Origin: Actinoplanes siamensis
GTDB lineage: Bacteria > Actinomycetota > Actinomycetes > Mycobacteriales > Micromonosporaceae
Assembly (NCBI RefSeq): GCF_016862395.1
Contig: NZ_BOMW01000044.1
Coordinates: 47,080 to 111,079, forward strand
Length of the DNA stretch: 64,000 nt
Direction: 5' to 3'
A model generated the notes under the pieces. The model was not told the DNA's origin. It did no database searches and was given only the letters and a program-made list of their open reading frames with translations. The first letter of the stretch is position 1. Every line of letters begins with the position of its first letter. The position numbers and the translations under genes were made by a program. Shown piece by piece: positions 52,314 through 59,459 of this stretch.

Positions 52314-54010
52314 GTCGGATCCACTCCGGTGAGCACGCCCAGCAGCGCGCCGGCGGCCTCCGGGTCGGCGCCGGTGGCGCCCGGGTCCCCGGTCAGCAGG
52401 CACCGCACGCTGAGGTCCGCGGCGAAATGGCCGAACCGTAGCGCGTGGGCGGCCCGGGTCAGGCTGCCGCCGGTCAGCGACGCGGCGGTCAGCGGTCGCG
52501 GCCAGCCGTCGACCACCTGCCGGAACTGCTCCATCCGGAAGTCGCTGGCGAACTCCTGCGGCCGGTCCCAGCACAGGTAGGCGCGCACCAGCTCAGCCGG
52601 GTAGCGCGCGAGCAGGTCCTCGGCCCAGACCGCATGCTGCCGGCTGGTGGAGAACTTCTCCCCGTCCAGGGTGTAGAACTCGTTGACCACCAGCCCGGCG
52701 ACCGTCTCCGGCCGTACCCCGGCGGCGGTGAGCAGTGCCGGGAAGAGCACCGCGTAGTAGAACGCGTTGTCGATGCCGAGGAACGCCCACAGCCCGCCGA
52801 CCCGGTCCCAGGCCCGCACGTGCTGCTCCAGGGTGACGGCCGAGGGGTCGAAGCGCCGGCCCACGGTGTGCAGGTAGCCCAGCCCCATCTCGGCCCACAC
52901 GTCCAGCCGGTGGCCGTCGTCGCCGGGCACCTCGATGCCCCAGTCGGTGGGATAGGTGAACGGGATCGTGGGCAGGCCGACGCGCAGCAGGCGATCGGTG
53001 AGCGCCCGGACCGCCGGGGGCAGCACGGCCCGCCCCCAGATCCGTTGCAGCGCCTCCCGGTGGTCGGCCAGGGGCAGGACCGGCCCCCGCACGACGGCCG
53101 TACCGCTGGGCTCGGCGCCGCACCGGGTGCAGCGCGGTTCGGTCAGCTCGGCCGCGGAGCTGAACCCGCCGCAGCCCTCGCAGGTCCCACCGCCCATCGC
53201 GGCTTTGCAGTGCGGGCACCTGCCGGACACGTACGCGTGGTGCAGGATGCCGCCGCACGGCTCGCACACCGGTACGGTCCGCTCCCGCACCGGCAGGGTC
53301 CCCTTCTCGACCAGCTCGCCGAGCAGCCGCAGCACCGCCTGCCGGTATCCCGTGTCGGTCAGTGGCTCGACGAAGACGTCGTGGTGCACGCCGACCCGGG
53401 CCAGCACGTCACGGATCCGGCCGGCGTACTCGTCGCGCAGCTCGGTGGCGGCGCGGCCGGCGGCGCGGGCGGCAGCCGGGACGTAGTTCTGGTGGTCGTC
53501 CAGCCCGCACACCGACACCACCGGCTCGCCGCGCAGGCGGGCGGCGCGCACCGCGACGTCGGCGGCCACGTACGGTCCGGCCAGGTGCCCCAGGTGCAGG
53601 GGGCCGTTCGGGGTGGGCGGCGGGGACAGCACCACAGTGACCGGCGCGGCGTCCTCGGCCGGTTCCACCGGCGGCCGCTCACCGGGCAGCCAGTAGACGC
53701 TGAGGATCTGCACCGGCTCGTCGTCGCGGGTGTTGTGGATGACGTGCCGTTCCTGCGGTTCCAGCAGCACCGCCGTGCCGGCCGGCGCCTCCACGTCGCG
53801 GCCCTCCACCACGAACCGGGCGCGCCCGCCGACGACGATCGCCAGCTCCACCTCCGCGTGCTGGTCGGGCGCGCTGCGCGAGGCCGCCGGGATGACGCAC
53901 CACATCGCCTCGAACGGGAACTGCCGCGCCTGCTCGAACTGCGACCACCGTCCCACCGCTATGCCGTACTCCGCGGTGAGGTTCGAGCCGTCGACGGTGA
54001 ACGAGCGCAC
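52310..54010 (-). CDS. cupin-MetRS fusion, hydrazine (N-N) synthetase (Spb40-like)
   Basis: 566-residue two-domain protein. Residues 1-110 form a cupin with His51 and the ERHVIHN pair (His89, His92) as metal ligands. Residues 120-566 are a class I methionyl-tRNA-synthetase-like domain with PPTPNGPLHLGHLAG (HLGH 139-142), four CxxC zinc knuckles (about 275-325) and GEKFSTSR as KMSKS equivalent. No anticodon-binding C-terminal domain follows. This fusion is the diagnostic enzyme of s56-p1 (Spb40) and triacsin biosynthesis: it joins glycine, activated as in MetRS, to N6-hydroxylysine and rearranges the ester to an N-N bond on the cupin. The GTG start at 54010 is set by AGGAGGTCCATC. First gene of the operon down to 49550. 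Confidence 0.93.
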   Translation of the reverse strand: MRSFTVDGSNLTAEYGIAVGRWSQFEQARQFPFEAMWCVIPAASRSAPDQHAEVELAIVVGGRARFVVEGRDVEAPAGTAVLLEPQERHVIHNTRDDEPVQILSVYWLPGERPPVEPAEDAAPVTVVLSPPPTPNGPLHLGHLAGPYVAADVAVRAARLRGEPVVSVCGLDDHQNYVPAAARAAGRAATELRDEYAGRIRDVLARVGVHHDVFVEPLTDTGYRQAVLRLLGELVEKGTLPVRERTVPVCEPCGGILHHAYVSGRCPHCKAAMGGGTCEGCGGFSSAAELTEPRCTRCGAEPSGTAVVRGPVLPLADHREALQRIWGRAVLPPAVRALTDRLLRVGLPTIPFTYPTDWGIEVPGDDGHRLDVWAEMGLGYLHTVGRRFDPSAVTLEQHVRAWDRVGGLWAFLGIDNAFYYAVLFPALLTAAGVRPETVAGLVVNEFYTLDGEKFSTSRQHAVWAEDLLARYPAELVRAYLCWDRPQEFASDFRMEQFRQVVDGWPRPLTAASLTGGSLTRAAHALRFGHFAADLSVRCLLTGDPGATGADPEAAGALLGVLTGVDPT

Positions 54011-54072
54011 GATGGACCTCCTGAAGGGTGCGGTGCGGGGTCGGTGTGGCCGCGTGGGCCGGACCGTGTGCA

Positions 54073-54106
54073 GCCTCGAGCCCCGCGGTCGAGGGGCGCT
54101 CGAAGC
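54073..54106. promoter_or_regulatory. SARP-type repeats upstream of the N-N operon
   Basis: TCGAGCC (54076), TCGAGGG (54089) and TCGAAGC (54100); on the minus strand TCGAGCG, TCGACCG (11 bp apart) and TCGAGGC, 63-93 bp before the start at 54010. They put the hydrazine operon under the same activator as the PKS. Confidence 0.62.
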
Positions 54107-54145
54107 GTGGTTGGCGGGGTGTGCGAGCCGTGTGACGATCGCCCC

Positions 54146-54622
54146 ATGACGACTGTGGGAGAACGCGCGGTCACGTACCGGCCCCGGGCGATCGGCGCGA
54201 TCGGCGTCGAGCAGACGCCCGGCGGGTGGACGGTCAAGCACTACGGGATCTCTGCGCTGCGTGACACCCCGCCCGAGCCGGTGCGGGCGATGGGCCGCCT
54301 GGCCGTGGCCCGCAGCCTGCCGCGGGAGTTCAGCGGCGCGCTGCGCCAGGCGTACTGCGTGCTGCACGAGGACCAGGACGGCTGCTACGCCGTGGTGGGC
54401 TGGTGGAGCCCGAACCGGGTGATCCTGCACTCGCGTACCTGGCTGGCGGACTGGGACGAGCTGGCCGCGCCGCGCCCGGCGGGCGGGCACGCCACCGCCT
54501 GCGTCTGGGAGCTGCTGGTGATGGCACACGAGCGGGACGCCTGGCTGCGGCACGTGATCCGGCCGGCGCAGCCCGACCTCGACGCCTACCGTGCCGACGT
54601 GCTGGCGCCCGGCCGGTACTGA
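54146..54622 (+). CDS. conserved protein of unknown function next to the N-N operon
   Basis: 158 residues, soluble, rich in Trp and Arg (WTVKHYGISALRD, YAVVGWWSPNRVILHSRTWL, CVWELLVMAHERDAWLRHV). I do not recognise the family; a mixed alpha-beta fold is likely. It is divergent from the cupin-MetRS gene across SARP-type repeats and so is probably co-regulated with it. No catalytic motif stands out. An accessory role in hydrazine handling is only an inference from position. Confidence 0.75.
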   Translation: MTTVGERAVTYRPRAIGAIGVEQTPGGWTVKHYGISALRDTPPEPVRAMGRLAVARSLPREFSGALRQAYCVLHEDQDGCYAVVGWWSPNRVILHSRTWLADWDELAAPRPAGGHATACVWELLVMAHERDAWLRHVIRPAQPDLDAYRADVLAPGRY

Positions 54623-54640
54623 TCCGGCCGGGCACGCGGC

Positions 54641-55996
54641 TCACAGGTAGCGGTCCCACTCCCACCGGCTGACCTGCCGGTGGTACTCGGCGAACTCGGC
54701 ACGCTTGGCCTGCGCGTAGTAGTCGGCGTATTCGCCGCCGGGCACCTTGCCGAGGGCGGCCCGCAGCGCCTCGTCGGCGGCGAGAGCGTCCGCGGCGTGC
54801 AGCAGCGTCGGCGGCAACGGCCGCAGACCGGCGCGGGCCGCCTCGTCAGCGGTCAGCCGCGCCGGATCGCCCTCGACCGGCGCGCCCGGGTCCCGCTTCT
54901 GCTCCAGGCCGTCCAGCCCGGCGGCGATGATCCCGGCGGCGGCCAGGTACGGGTTCGCCGCCGCGTCGACGCAGCGCACCTCGATGCGGCCGGGCGCGGG
55001 CACCCGGACCAGGTGCGTCCGGTTGTTGCCGCCGTAGGAGGCGTAGCCGGGCGCCCAGCTCGCGCCCGAGCGGGTGGTGACGGCGCCGATCCGCTTGTAC
55101 GAGTTGACCGTCGGGCTGGTCAGCGCGTGCAGCCCGGGCGCGTGGGCCAGCACACCGCCGACGAAGTGGTAGCCCTCCTCGGACAGGCCCAGGCCGTACC
55201 GGTCCGGGCCGTCGCCGGGCTCGAAGGTGGCCCGTGCGCCGTCCGGGGTGGCCAGGCTCAGGTGCAGGTGCAGCCCGCTGCCGGTGAGGTCGGTGAACGG
55301 TTTGGGCATGAAGGTGGCGATCAGGCCGTCCCGTTCGGCGGCCATCCGGGCCAGGTACCGGAACGCCACCACACGGTCGGCGGTCACCAGCGCCTCGGCG
55401 TACCCGAAGTTCTGCTCGAACTGCCCGTTGGCGTCCTCGTGGTCGTTGGAGTAATTGCCCCAGCCCCACTGGTTCATCGTGCGGCTGAGGGTGACGAGGT
55501 GATCCAGCGAGCGGGTGGCCGCGTACGCGTCGTAACACGGTGACGCGGCGGTGTCCTGCGGGTCGGCGACCCGCACCGTGCCGTCGGCGTCGCGCCGGAC
55601 CAGGAAGTACTCCGGCTCGGCGCCGATCCGGGCCACCCGGTCCCGCTCGGCCAGCCGGCCCAGCTGCGCCCGCAGGATGCCGCGGGGCGAGTACGGCCAC
55701 GGCTCGCCCTCGACGAACAGGTCGCACTGGATGATGCCGAGGCCGGGCCGCAGCGGCACGGGGAGGTAGGACGTGGCGTCGGGAACGGCGACGACATCCG
55801 GGTCCTGCGGTCCCTGCCCGAGACCGTCCGCCGCGTGCCCGGCGAAGCCGAGGCCGTCGCGCAACAGCTCGTCGAGGGTCTCCACCGGGGCCAGCTTCGC
55901 GCACGGTTTGCCATGGAGGTTGACGAACATGACCAGCAGATGTTCGATGCCGTCGCGCGCCAGGGCGCCGGCCAGATCGTCGGAAGCGGTGGACAT
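54641..55996 (-). CDS. glutamine-synthetase-like ligase (GlnT type)
   Basis: 451-residue member of the glutamine synthetase superfamily. GAEPEYFLV near residue 142 and GSGLHLHLSL near 245 hold metal and ATP ligands; RSGASWAPGY, NNRTHLVRVP and EVRCVDAAANPYLA follow in the correct order, so it should be active. It is of the short GlnT/gamma-glutamylmethylamide-synthetase kind, not housekeeping GlnA. In kinamycin and fosfazinomycin biosynthesis glutamate serves as hydrazine carrier, and a glutamine-synthetase-like ligase is the expected enzyme. Here it may capture hydrazine or another amine on glutamate. It ends 18 bp from the convergent 158-residue gene. Confidence 0.88.
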   Translation of the reverse strand: MSTASDDLAGALARDGIEHLLVMFVNLHGKPCAKLAPVETLDELLRDGLGFAGHAADGLGQGPQDPDVVAVPDATSYLPVPLRPGLGIIQCDLFVEGEPWPYSPRGILRAQLGRLAERDRVARIGAEPEYFLVRRDADGTVRVADPQDTAASPCYDAYAATRSLDHLVTLSRTMNQWGWGNYSNDHEDANGQFEQNFGYAEALVTADRVVAFRYLARMAAERDGLIATFMPKPFTDLTGSGLHLHLSLATPDGARATFEPGDGPDRYGLGLSEEGYHFVGGVLAHAPGLHALTSPTVNSYKRIGAVTTRSGASWAPGYASYGGNNRTHLVRVPAPGRIEVRCVDAAANPYLAAAGIIAAGLDGLEQKRDPGAPVEGDPARLTADEAARAGLRPLPPTLLHAADALAADEALRAALGKVPGGEYADYYAQAKRAEFAEYHRQVSRWEWDRYL

Positions 55997-56053
55997 GGGT
56001 TTCCTCCTCGGTTGGGAAGTCGGCAGGCGACGGTGGATCGCCGGCCGGCGGGG

Positions 56054-56698
56054 TCAGGCCCAGGACTCCAGGAGCCAGGCGGCCTGCACGAAGGCGTACT
56101 CGAATCGGGCCGCGACGGTGAGGTGGCGCATCAGCTCGGCCTGCTCCGCGGCGCACCGCCCGGCGCCGAATCCGGCCACCAGGCCGACGAACTCGTCGAC
56201 GAGCTTGCGGTACTCGTCCCCGGGATGTGACTCGCGTACCCGCTGCTCGTAGCCGGTGCCCGGAACCACCCGCGTGACCAGGTCGTCATTGACCGCCAGC
56301 TGCAGGTAGGCGGAGGGCAACAGGGCTCCCAGCGCGGCCGCCGGCGAGGCGGCGGCGGCCGCGGCGAGGAAGCTGGTGTACGCCACGGTGGCCGGCCCGG
56401 CCTCCGGCCGTCCCCCGCCGCGGGCCGCGTCCGCCGCCGCGTTGTCGAGGCAGATCGCGGCCATCCGGGCCAGGAAGCCCGCCGCCTCGGCGCCGGGGAT
56501 CGTGCTCGCCGCGCCGGCGTGCGCCCGGCCGTATGCCGGCAGCAGGTGCAGGTCCTGTCCGGCGAAGTGGTCGTACACCACGTCGGGCAGCGTCCCGTGG
56601 CGCAGGGCGTGGTAGTAGGGATGCCCGGTCAGCCGCTCGGCGGCGGCGTCCAGGGCGGCGGTCACCGTGGCACGGAAGTCGCCAGTCACGTCGTCCAT
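56054..56698 (-). CDS. TenA-like (heme-oxygenase-fold) protein lacking the thiaminase cysteine
   Basis: 214-residue all-helical TenA/thiaminase II relative. Asp in AGQDLHLL, Tyr in VAYTSFL and Glu in FEYAF match catalytic residues of Bacillus TenA, but the nucleophile segment LLPCYWLY is LLPSAYLQ here, with Ser instead of Cys. Thiaminase activity is therefore unlikely. Related heme-oxygenase-like proteins include di-iron N-oxygenases, although a full ligand set is not evident. It lies upstream of the glutamine-synthetase-like gene (57-bp gap) as the operon head, with SARP-type boxes in front. Confidence 0.8.
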   Translation of the reverse strand: MDDVTGDFRATVTAALDAAAERLTGHPYYHALRHGTLPDVVYDHFAGQDLHLLPAYGRAHAGAASTIPGAEAAGFLARMAAICLDNAAADAARGGGRPEAGPATVAYTSFLAAAAAASPAAALGALLPSAYLQLAVNDDLVTRVVPGTGYEQRVRESHPGDEYRKLVDEFVGLVAGFGAGRCAAEQAELMRHLTVAARFEYAFVQAAWLLESWA

Positions 56699-56722
56699 GC
56701 CGGCCAGCCTGGCCCGGTGGCC

Positions 56723-56760
56723 TCGAGACTCGGCCGAGCCGCCCTAGCAAGACTCGAGCC
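56723..56760. promoter_or_regulatory. SARP-type heptamers in divergent promoter region
   Basis: TCGAGAC (56723) and CCGAGCC (56734) are 11 bp apart, and TCGAGCC (56754) is followed 11 bp on by the weak match GTGAGAG. They lie in the 119-bp gap between the TenA-like gene and the glycosyltransferase gene, where they can serve both. Confidence 0.55.
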
Positions 56761-56817
56761 CGTTGTGAGAGCGCCTTGCCACTCTCGGGCTTCCGTTACG
56801 ACGAGGGGATGTACGCC

Positions 56818-57972
56818 ATGCGGCTGTTGTTCACCACTTGGGCTTGGCCCTCGCACCTGTACGCGATGGTCCCGCTGGCCTGGGCCTGCCGCGCGGCCGG
56901 CCACGACGTGGTCGTGGCCAGCCAGCCGGCGTTGCGCCAGGCGATCGAGTCGACCGGGCTGACCGCTGTGGAGGTCGGCACCGACGTGGACGCGGCCGGG
57001 ATGGTCCGCGGCTACGTGCTGCCCGCCGAGGCGGCCGGTGGGGCGGGGCTGGGCACCGCGCCCCGTACCGGCGGCGGTCCCCGGGCGCTGGCCATGGTGC
57101 TGGCCAACGCGATGTCCATGGCCGACGGCCTGCTCGACTTCGCCAAGCAGTGGCGGCCGGACGTGGTGGTGTACGACCCGACGGCGATGGCCGGTCCGGT
57201 GGTGGCCGCCGCCGCCGGGGTTCCCGCGGTCCGGCACCTGTACGGCACCGATCTCATGCAGCGGGCCCGGCGGGCGCTGCCCGAGTTGCTGGCCCCGCTG
57301 GCGGCCCGGCACGGCGTCACCTCGTTCGACCCGTACGGCACGGTGACAGTCGACCCGTGGCCGGAGTCGATGCAGCTGCCGGGCGTGGCCGGCCGCATCG
57401 GCATGGGTTACGTCCCGTTCAACGGTCCGGGCCGGATGCCGGCCGCGCTGCCGGATCGCAGCCGCCGGCCCCGGGTGCTGGTGACCTGGGGCCACACGAT
57501 CGGCCGGGTGGCTCCCGAGCGGTTCCCGGTCGCGGAGGTGACGGCGGCGCTGGCCCGGGACGCGTCGGTGGTGGTGGCGGTGTCGCACCGGCAGCAGCAC
57601 CTGCTCCTCGAGAAGCTGCCCGACGGCGTGACGGTGCTGGTCGACGCGCCGCTGCACCACCTGGCCGGTGAATGCGACCTGGTGGTGTCGCACGGCGGGG
57701 CGGGCACCGTGCTGACCGCGCTGCACGCGGGCACCCCGCTGCTGCTGGTCCCGCAGCTGCCGGACCACGCCGGGCATGCCGCGCGGGTGCTGGCTCGCGG
57801 CGTGGGCCAGGTGCTCACCTATGACGAGATGACCGGCGACCGGCTGCGCGCCGAGGCCGCCGCGCTGCTGTCCGGCGACGCGGGGACCGCTGCCGCGCAG
57901 GTGCGGGCGGAGATGCTCGAGGAGAAGCCGCCCGCGGCGATCGCCGCCGGCCTGCCGGATCTGCTGGCCTGA
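56818..57972 (+). CDS. GT1-family glycosyltransferase
   Basis: 384-residue GT-B glycosyltransferase of the macrolide/aromatic-polyketide type. The N-terminal domain starts MRLLFTTWAWPSHLYAMVPLAWACRAAGH, and the nucleotide-sugar motif in the C-terminal domain is DLVVSHGGAGTVLTALHAGTPLLLVPQLPDH. It is the only glycosyltransferase in the window and so the obvious enzyme to attach the deoxysugar made at 0.8-7 kb. The ATG at 56818 was chosen; an in-frame ATG at 56809 is possible, since GAGGGG fits 56818 at 9 bp. No auxiliary DesVIII-type partner is seen. Confidence 0.93.
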   Translation: MRLLFTTWAWPSHLYAMVPLAWACRAAGHDVVVASQPALRQAIESTGLTAVEVGTDVDAAGMVRGYVLPAEAAGGAGLGTAPRTGGGPRALAMVLANAMSMADGLLDFAKQWRPDVVVYDPTAMAGPVVAAAAGVPAVRHLYGTDLMQRARRALPELLAPLAARHGVTSFDPYGTVTVDPWPESMQLPGVAGRIGMGYVPFNGPGRMPAALPDRSRRPRVLVTWGHTIGRVAPERFPVAEVTAALARDASVVVAVSHRQQHLLLEKLPDGVTVLVDAPLHHLAGECDLVVSHGGAGTVLTALHAGTPLLLVPQLPDHAGHAARVLARGVGQVLTYDEMTGDRLRAEAAALLSGDAGTAAAQVRAEMLEEKPPAAIAAGLPDLLA

Positions 57973-58136
57973 CGGTCCGCCAGGGATGTTGGTCCGGTCT
58001 TCGTCCACCGCATGGACCCAGCCATGACATGGCCATTCATTTCATGGTCAGGCAATGGCCGGGTCCGGCCTGGACCGCCGTCCCCGGCGCCGCGCTCGAA
58101 CCAGGCGGCCCGGGTCCGCTGAGAGAACGCCTGCCG

Positions 58137-59312
58137 TTACCAGACGGCCGGCAACGCGGCGACCACGTATCCGACGAGCAGGGGGCTGATCGGCACCTGC
58201 TCGGCGGGTACCGCCAGCCGCAGCGTGGGCGGCAGCATCCGCAGGGCGTGCCCGATCGCCTCCTCCATCTCCAGGCGGGCGAGCGGCGCGCCGATGCAGT
58301 AGTGGATGCCCATGCCGAAGGCGTAGTGCGCATTGAGGTTCTGCCGGTCGATGTCGATGATCTCCGGGTCGGCGAAGAGGTCGTCGTCGTGGTTGGCCGA
58401 GCCCAGCGAGGCCAGCACGGTGTCGCCGGCCCGGATGGTGACACCGCCCAGCTCGACGTCCGCGAGGGCGACCCGGGGCAGCGCGCCGAGCGAGTTGAAC
58501 GGGTTGTAGCGCAGGATCTCCTCGATCGCCTGCGGCACCAGCTCGGGCTGTTCCCGGAGCCGGTCAGCGAGCCCGGGGCGGGTGAGCAGGTGGAACAGGA
58601 TGGTCGTCACCGCGTTGGCGGTACTGCGGTGCCCGGCGGTCACCAGCAGCAGCACCATGTGGATCAGCTCGTCCTCGGTCAGCCGGCCCTCGTCGTCGTG
58701 CGCGGTGAGCAGCGCACCGATCACCCCGCGAGGGGTATCCTCACGGCGCGCGTCGGCGATGACCTCCCGCAGGTACGCGAAGAGTTTCTCGAAGGGGTCG
58801 CCGCCGTCCGCACGGCGCGAGTTGAACAGCACGGGCGTCCACACGTGCAGCGGGCCGCTGTCCGCCCGCGGGATGCCGAGCAGCTCGAAGATCCCCGTGG
58901 TGGAGTACGGCAGCGCGAAGTCGGCGAGCAGGTCGGCCTGCCCCTCCCGCTCGAGCACCGCGGTCAGCAGACGGTGCGCCTCGGCTCGCATGACCGGCCG
59001 CAGTTCCTCCAGCCGGGTGCGGGTGAACGCCCGGGACACCATCCGCCGCAGGCGCGTATGGTCCGGAGGGTCCATGCCGAGCATGGTCTGCGGACTCGGG
59101 CTGAAGGGGCCCAACTTGGGCGCGCCCGGAGCCTCCGCGGCGGCCCGGCTGAACCGCTGATCACTGAGTACGGCGCGGACGTCCGCGTGCCGGGTGACCA
59201 GCCACACCGGGTCGCCGGCGGGCAGCACCACGCGGGCCACCGGCTCCTGTTCCCGGAACTTGGCGAACTGTGGTGACATCTGGACGCCGTCGAAGGCGAA
59301 CGGAAAATCCAT
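58137..59312 (-). CDS. cytochrome P450
   Basis: 391-residue class I bacterial P450: FGMGIHYCIGAPLAR at the heme, EEILRY as ExxR. The I-helix reads TAGHRSTANAV, with Arg where an acid is normal, so proton delivery may be unusual. DPPDHTRLRRMVSRAF is the conserved C-helix region. The ATG at 59312 is preceded by GGGGGAAC. Convergent with the glycosyltransferase and divergent from the amidotransferase at 59460. Tailoring hydroxylation or coupling on the aglycone is likely. Confidence 0.92.
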   Translation of the reverse strand: MDFPFAFDGVQMSPQFAKFREQEPVARVVLPAGDPVWLVTRHADVRAVLSDQRFSRAAAEAPGAPKLGPFSPSPQTMLGMDPPDHTRLRRMVSRAFTRTRLEELRPVMRAEAHRLLTAVLEREGQADLLADFALPYSTTGIFELLGIPRADSGPLHVWTPVLFNSRRADGGDPFEKLFAYLREVIADARREDTPRGVIGALLTAHDDEGRLTEDELIHMVLLLVTAGHRSTANAVTTILFHLLTRPGLADRLREQPELVPQAIEEILRYNPFNSLGALPRVALADVELGGVTIRAGDTVLASLGSANHDDDLFADPEIIDIDRQNLNAHYAFGMGIHYCIGAPLARLEMEEAIGHALRMLPPTLRLAVPAEQVPISPLLVGYVVAALPAVW

Positions 59313-59392
59313 CGGAGTTCCCCCATATCTTCCCGGATCGTCGTACACCGTGTGTCAGGCAACGGAGCCATGGTCGGGCGCAGGTGGAGGAT

Positions 59393-59437
59393 GCCTCGAA
59401 GACGTGGGTCGACCGGTTCTGGACGGCACCTCGAACC
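59393..59437. promoter_or_regulatory. SARP-type heptamers in divergent promoter region
   Basis: TCGAAGA (59396), TCGACCG (59409) and TCGAACC (59431; 22 bp after the second). The minus-strand reading gives TCGAGGT, TCGACCC and TCGAGGC, 80-120 bp before the P450 start. Spacings 13 and 22 are less regular than elsewhere. Confidence 0.5.
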
Positions 59438-59459
59438 CGGTGGCATGGACTCGGCGGCC

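Noticed and set aside
52310..54010. Housekeeping methionyl-tRNA synthetase
   Set aside because: It has an N-terminal cupin, lacks the anticodon-binding domain and lies in an operon with FAD oxidases; a tRNA role does not fit.
54641..55996. Primary glutamine synthetase (GlnA)
   Set aside because: It is of the short GlnT type and lies inside the cluster next to N-N genes; the housekeeping role is improbable though not excluded.
56054..56698. Thiaminase II / thiamine salvage
   Set aside because: The catalytic cysteine is Ser and no thiamine genes are nearby.
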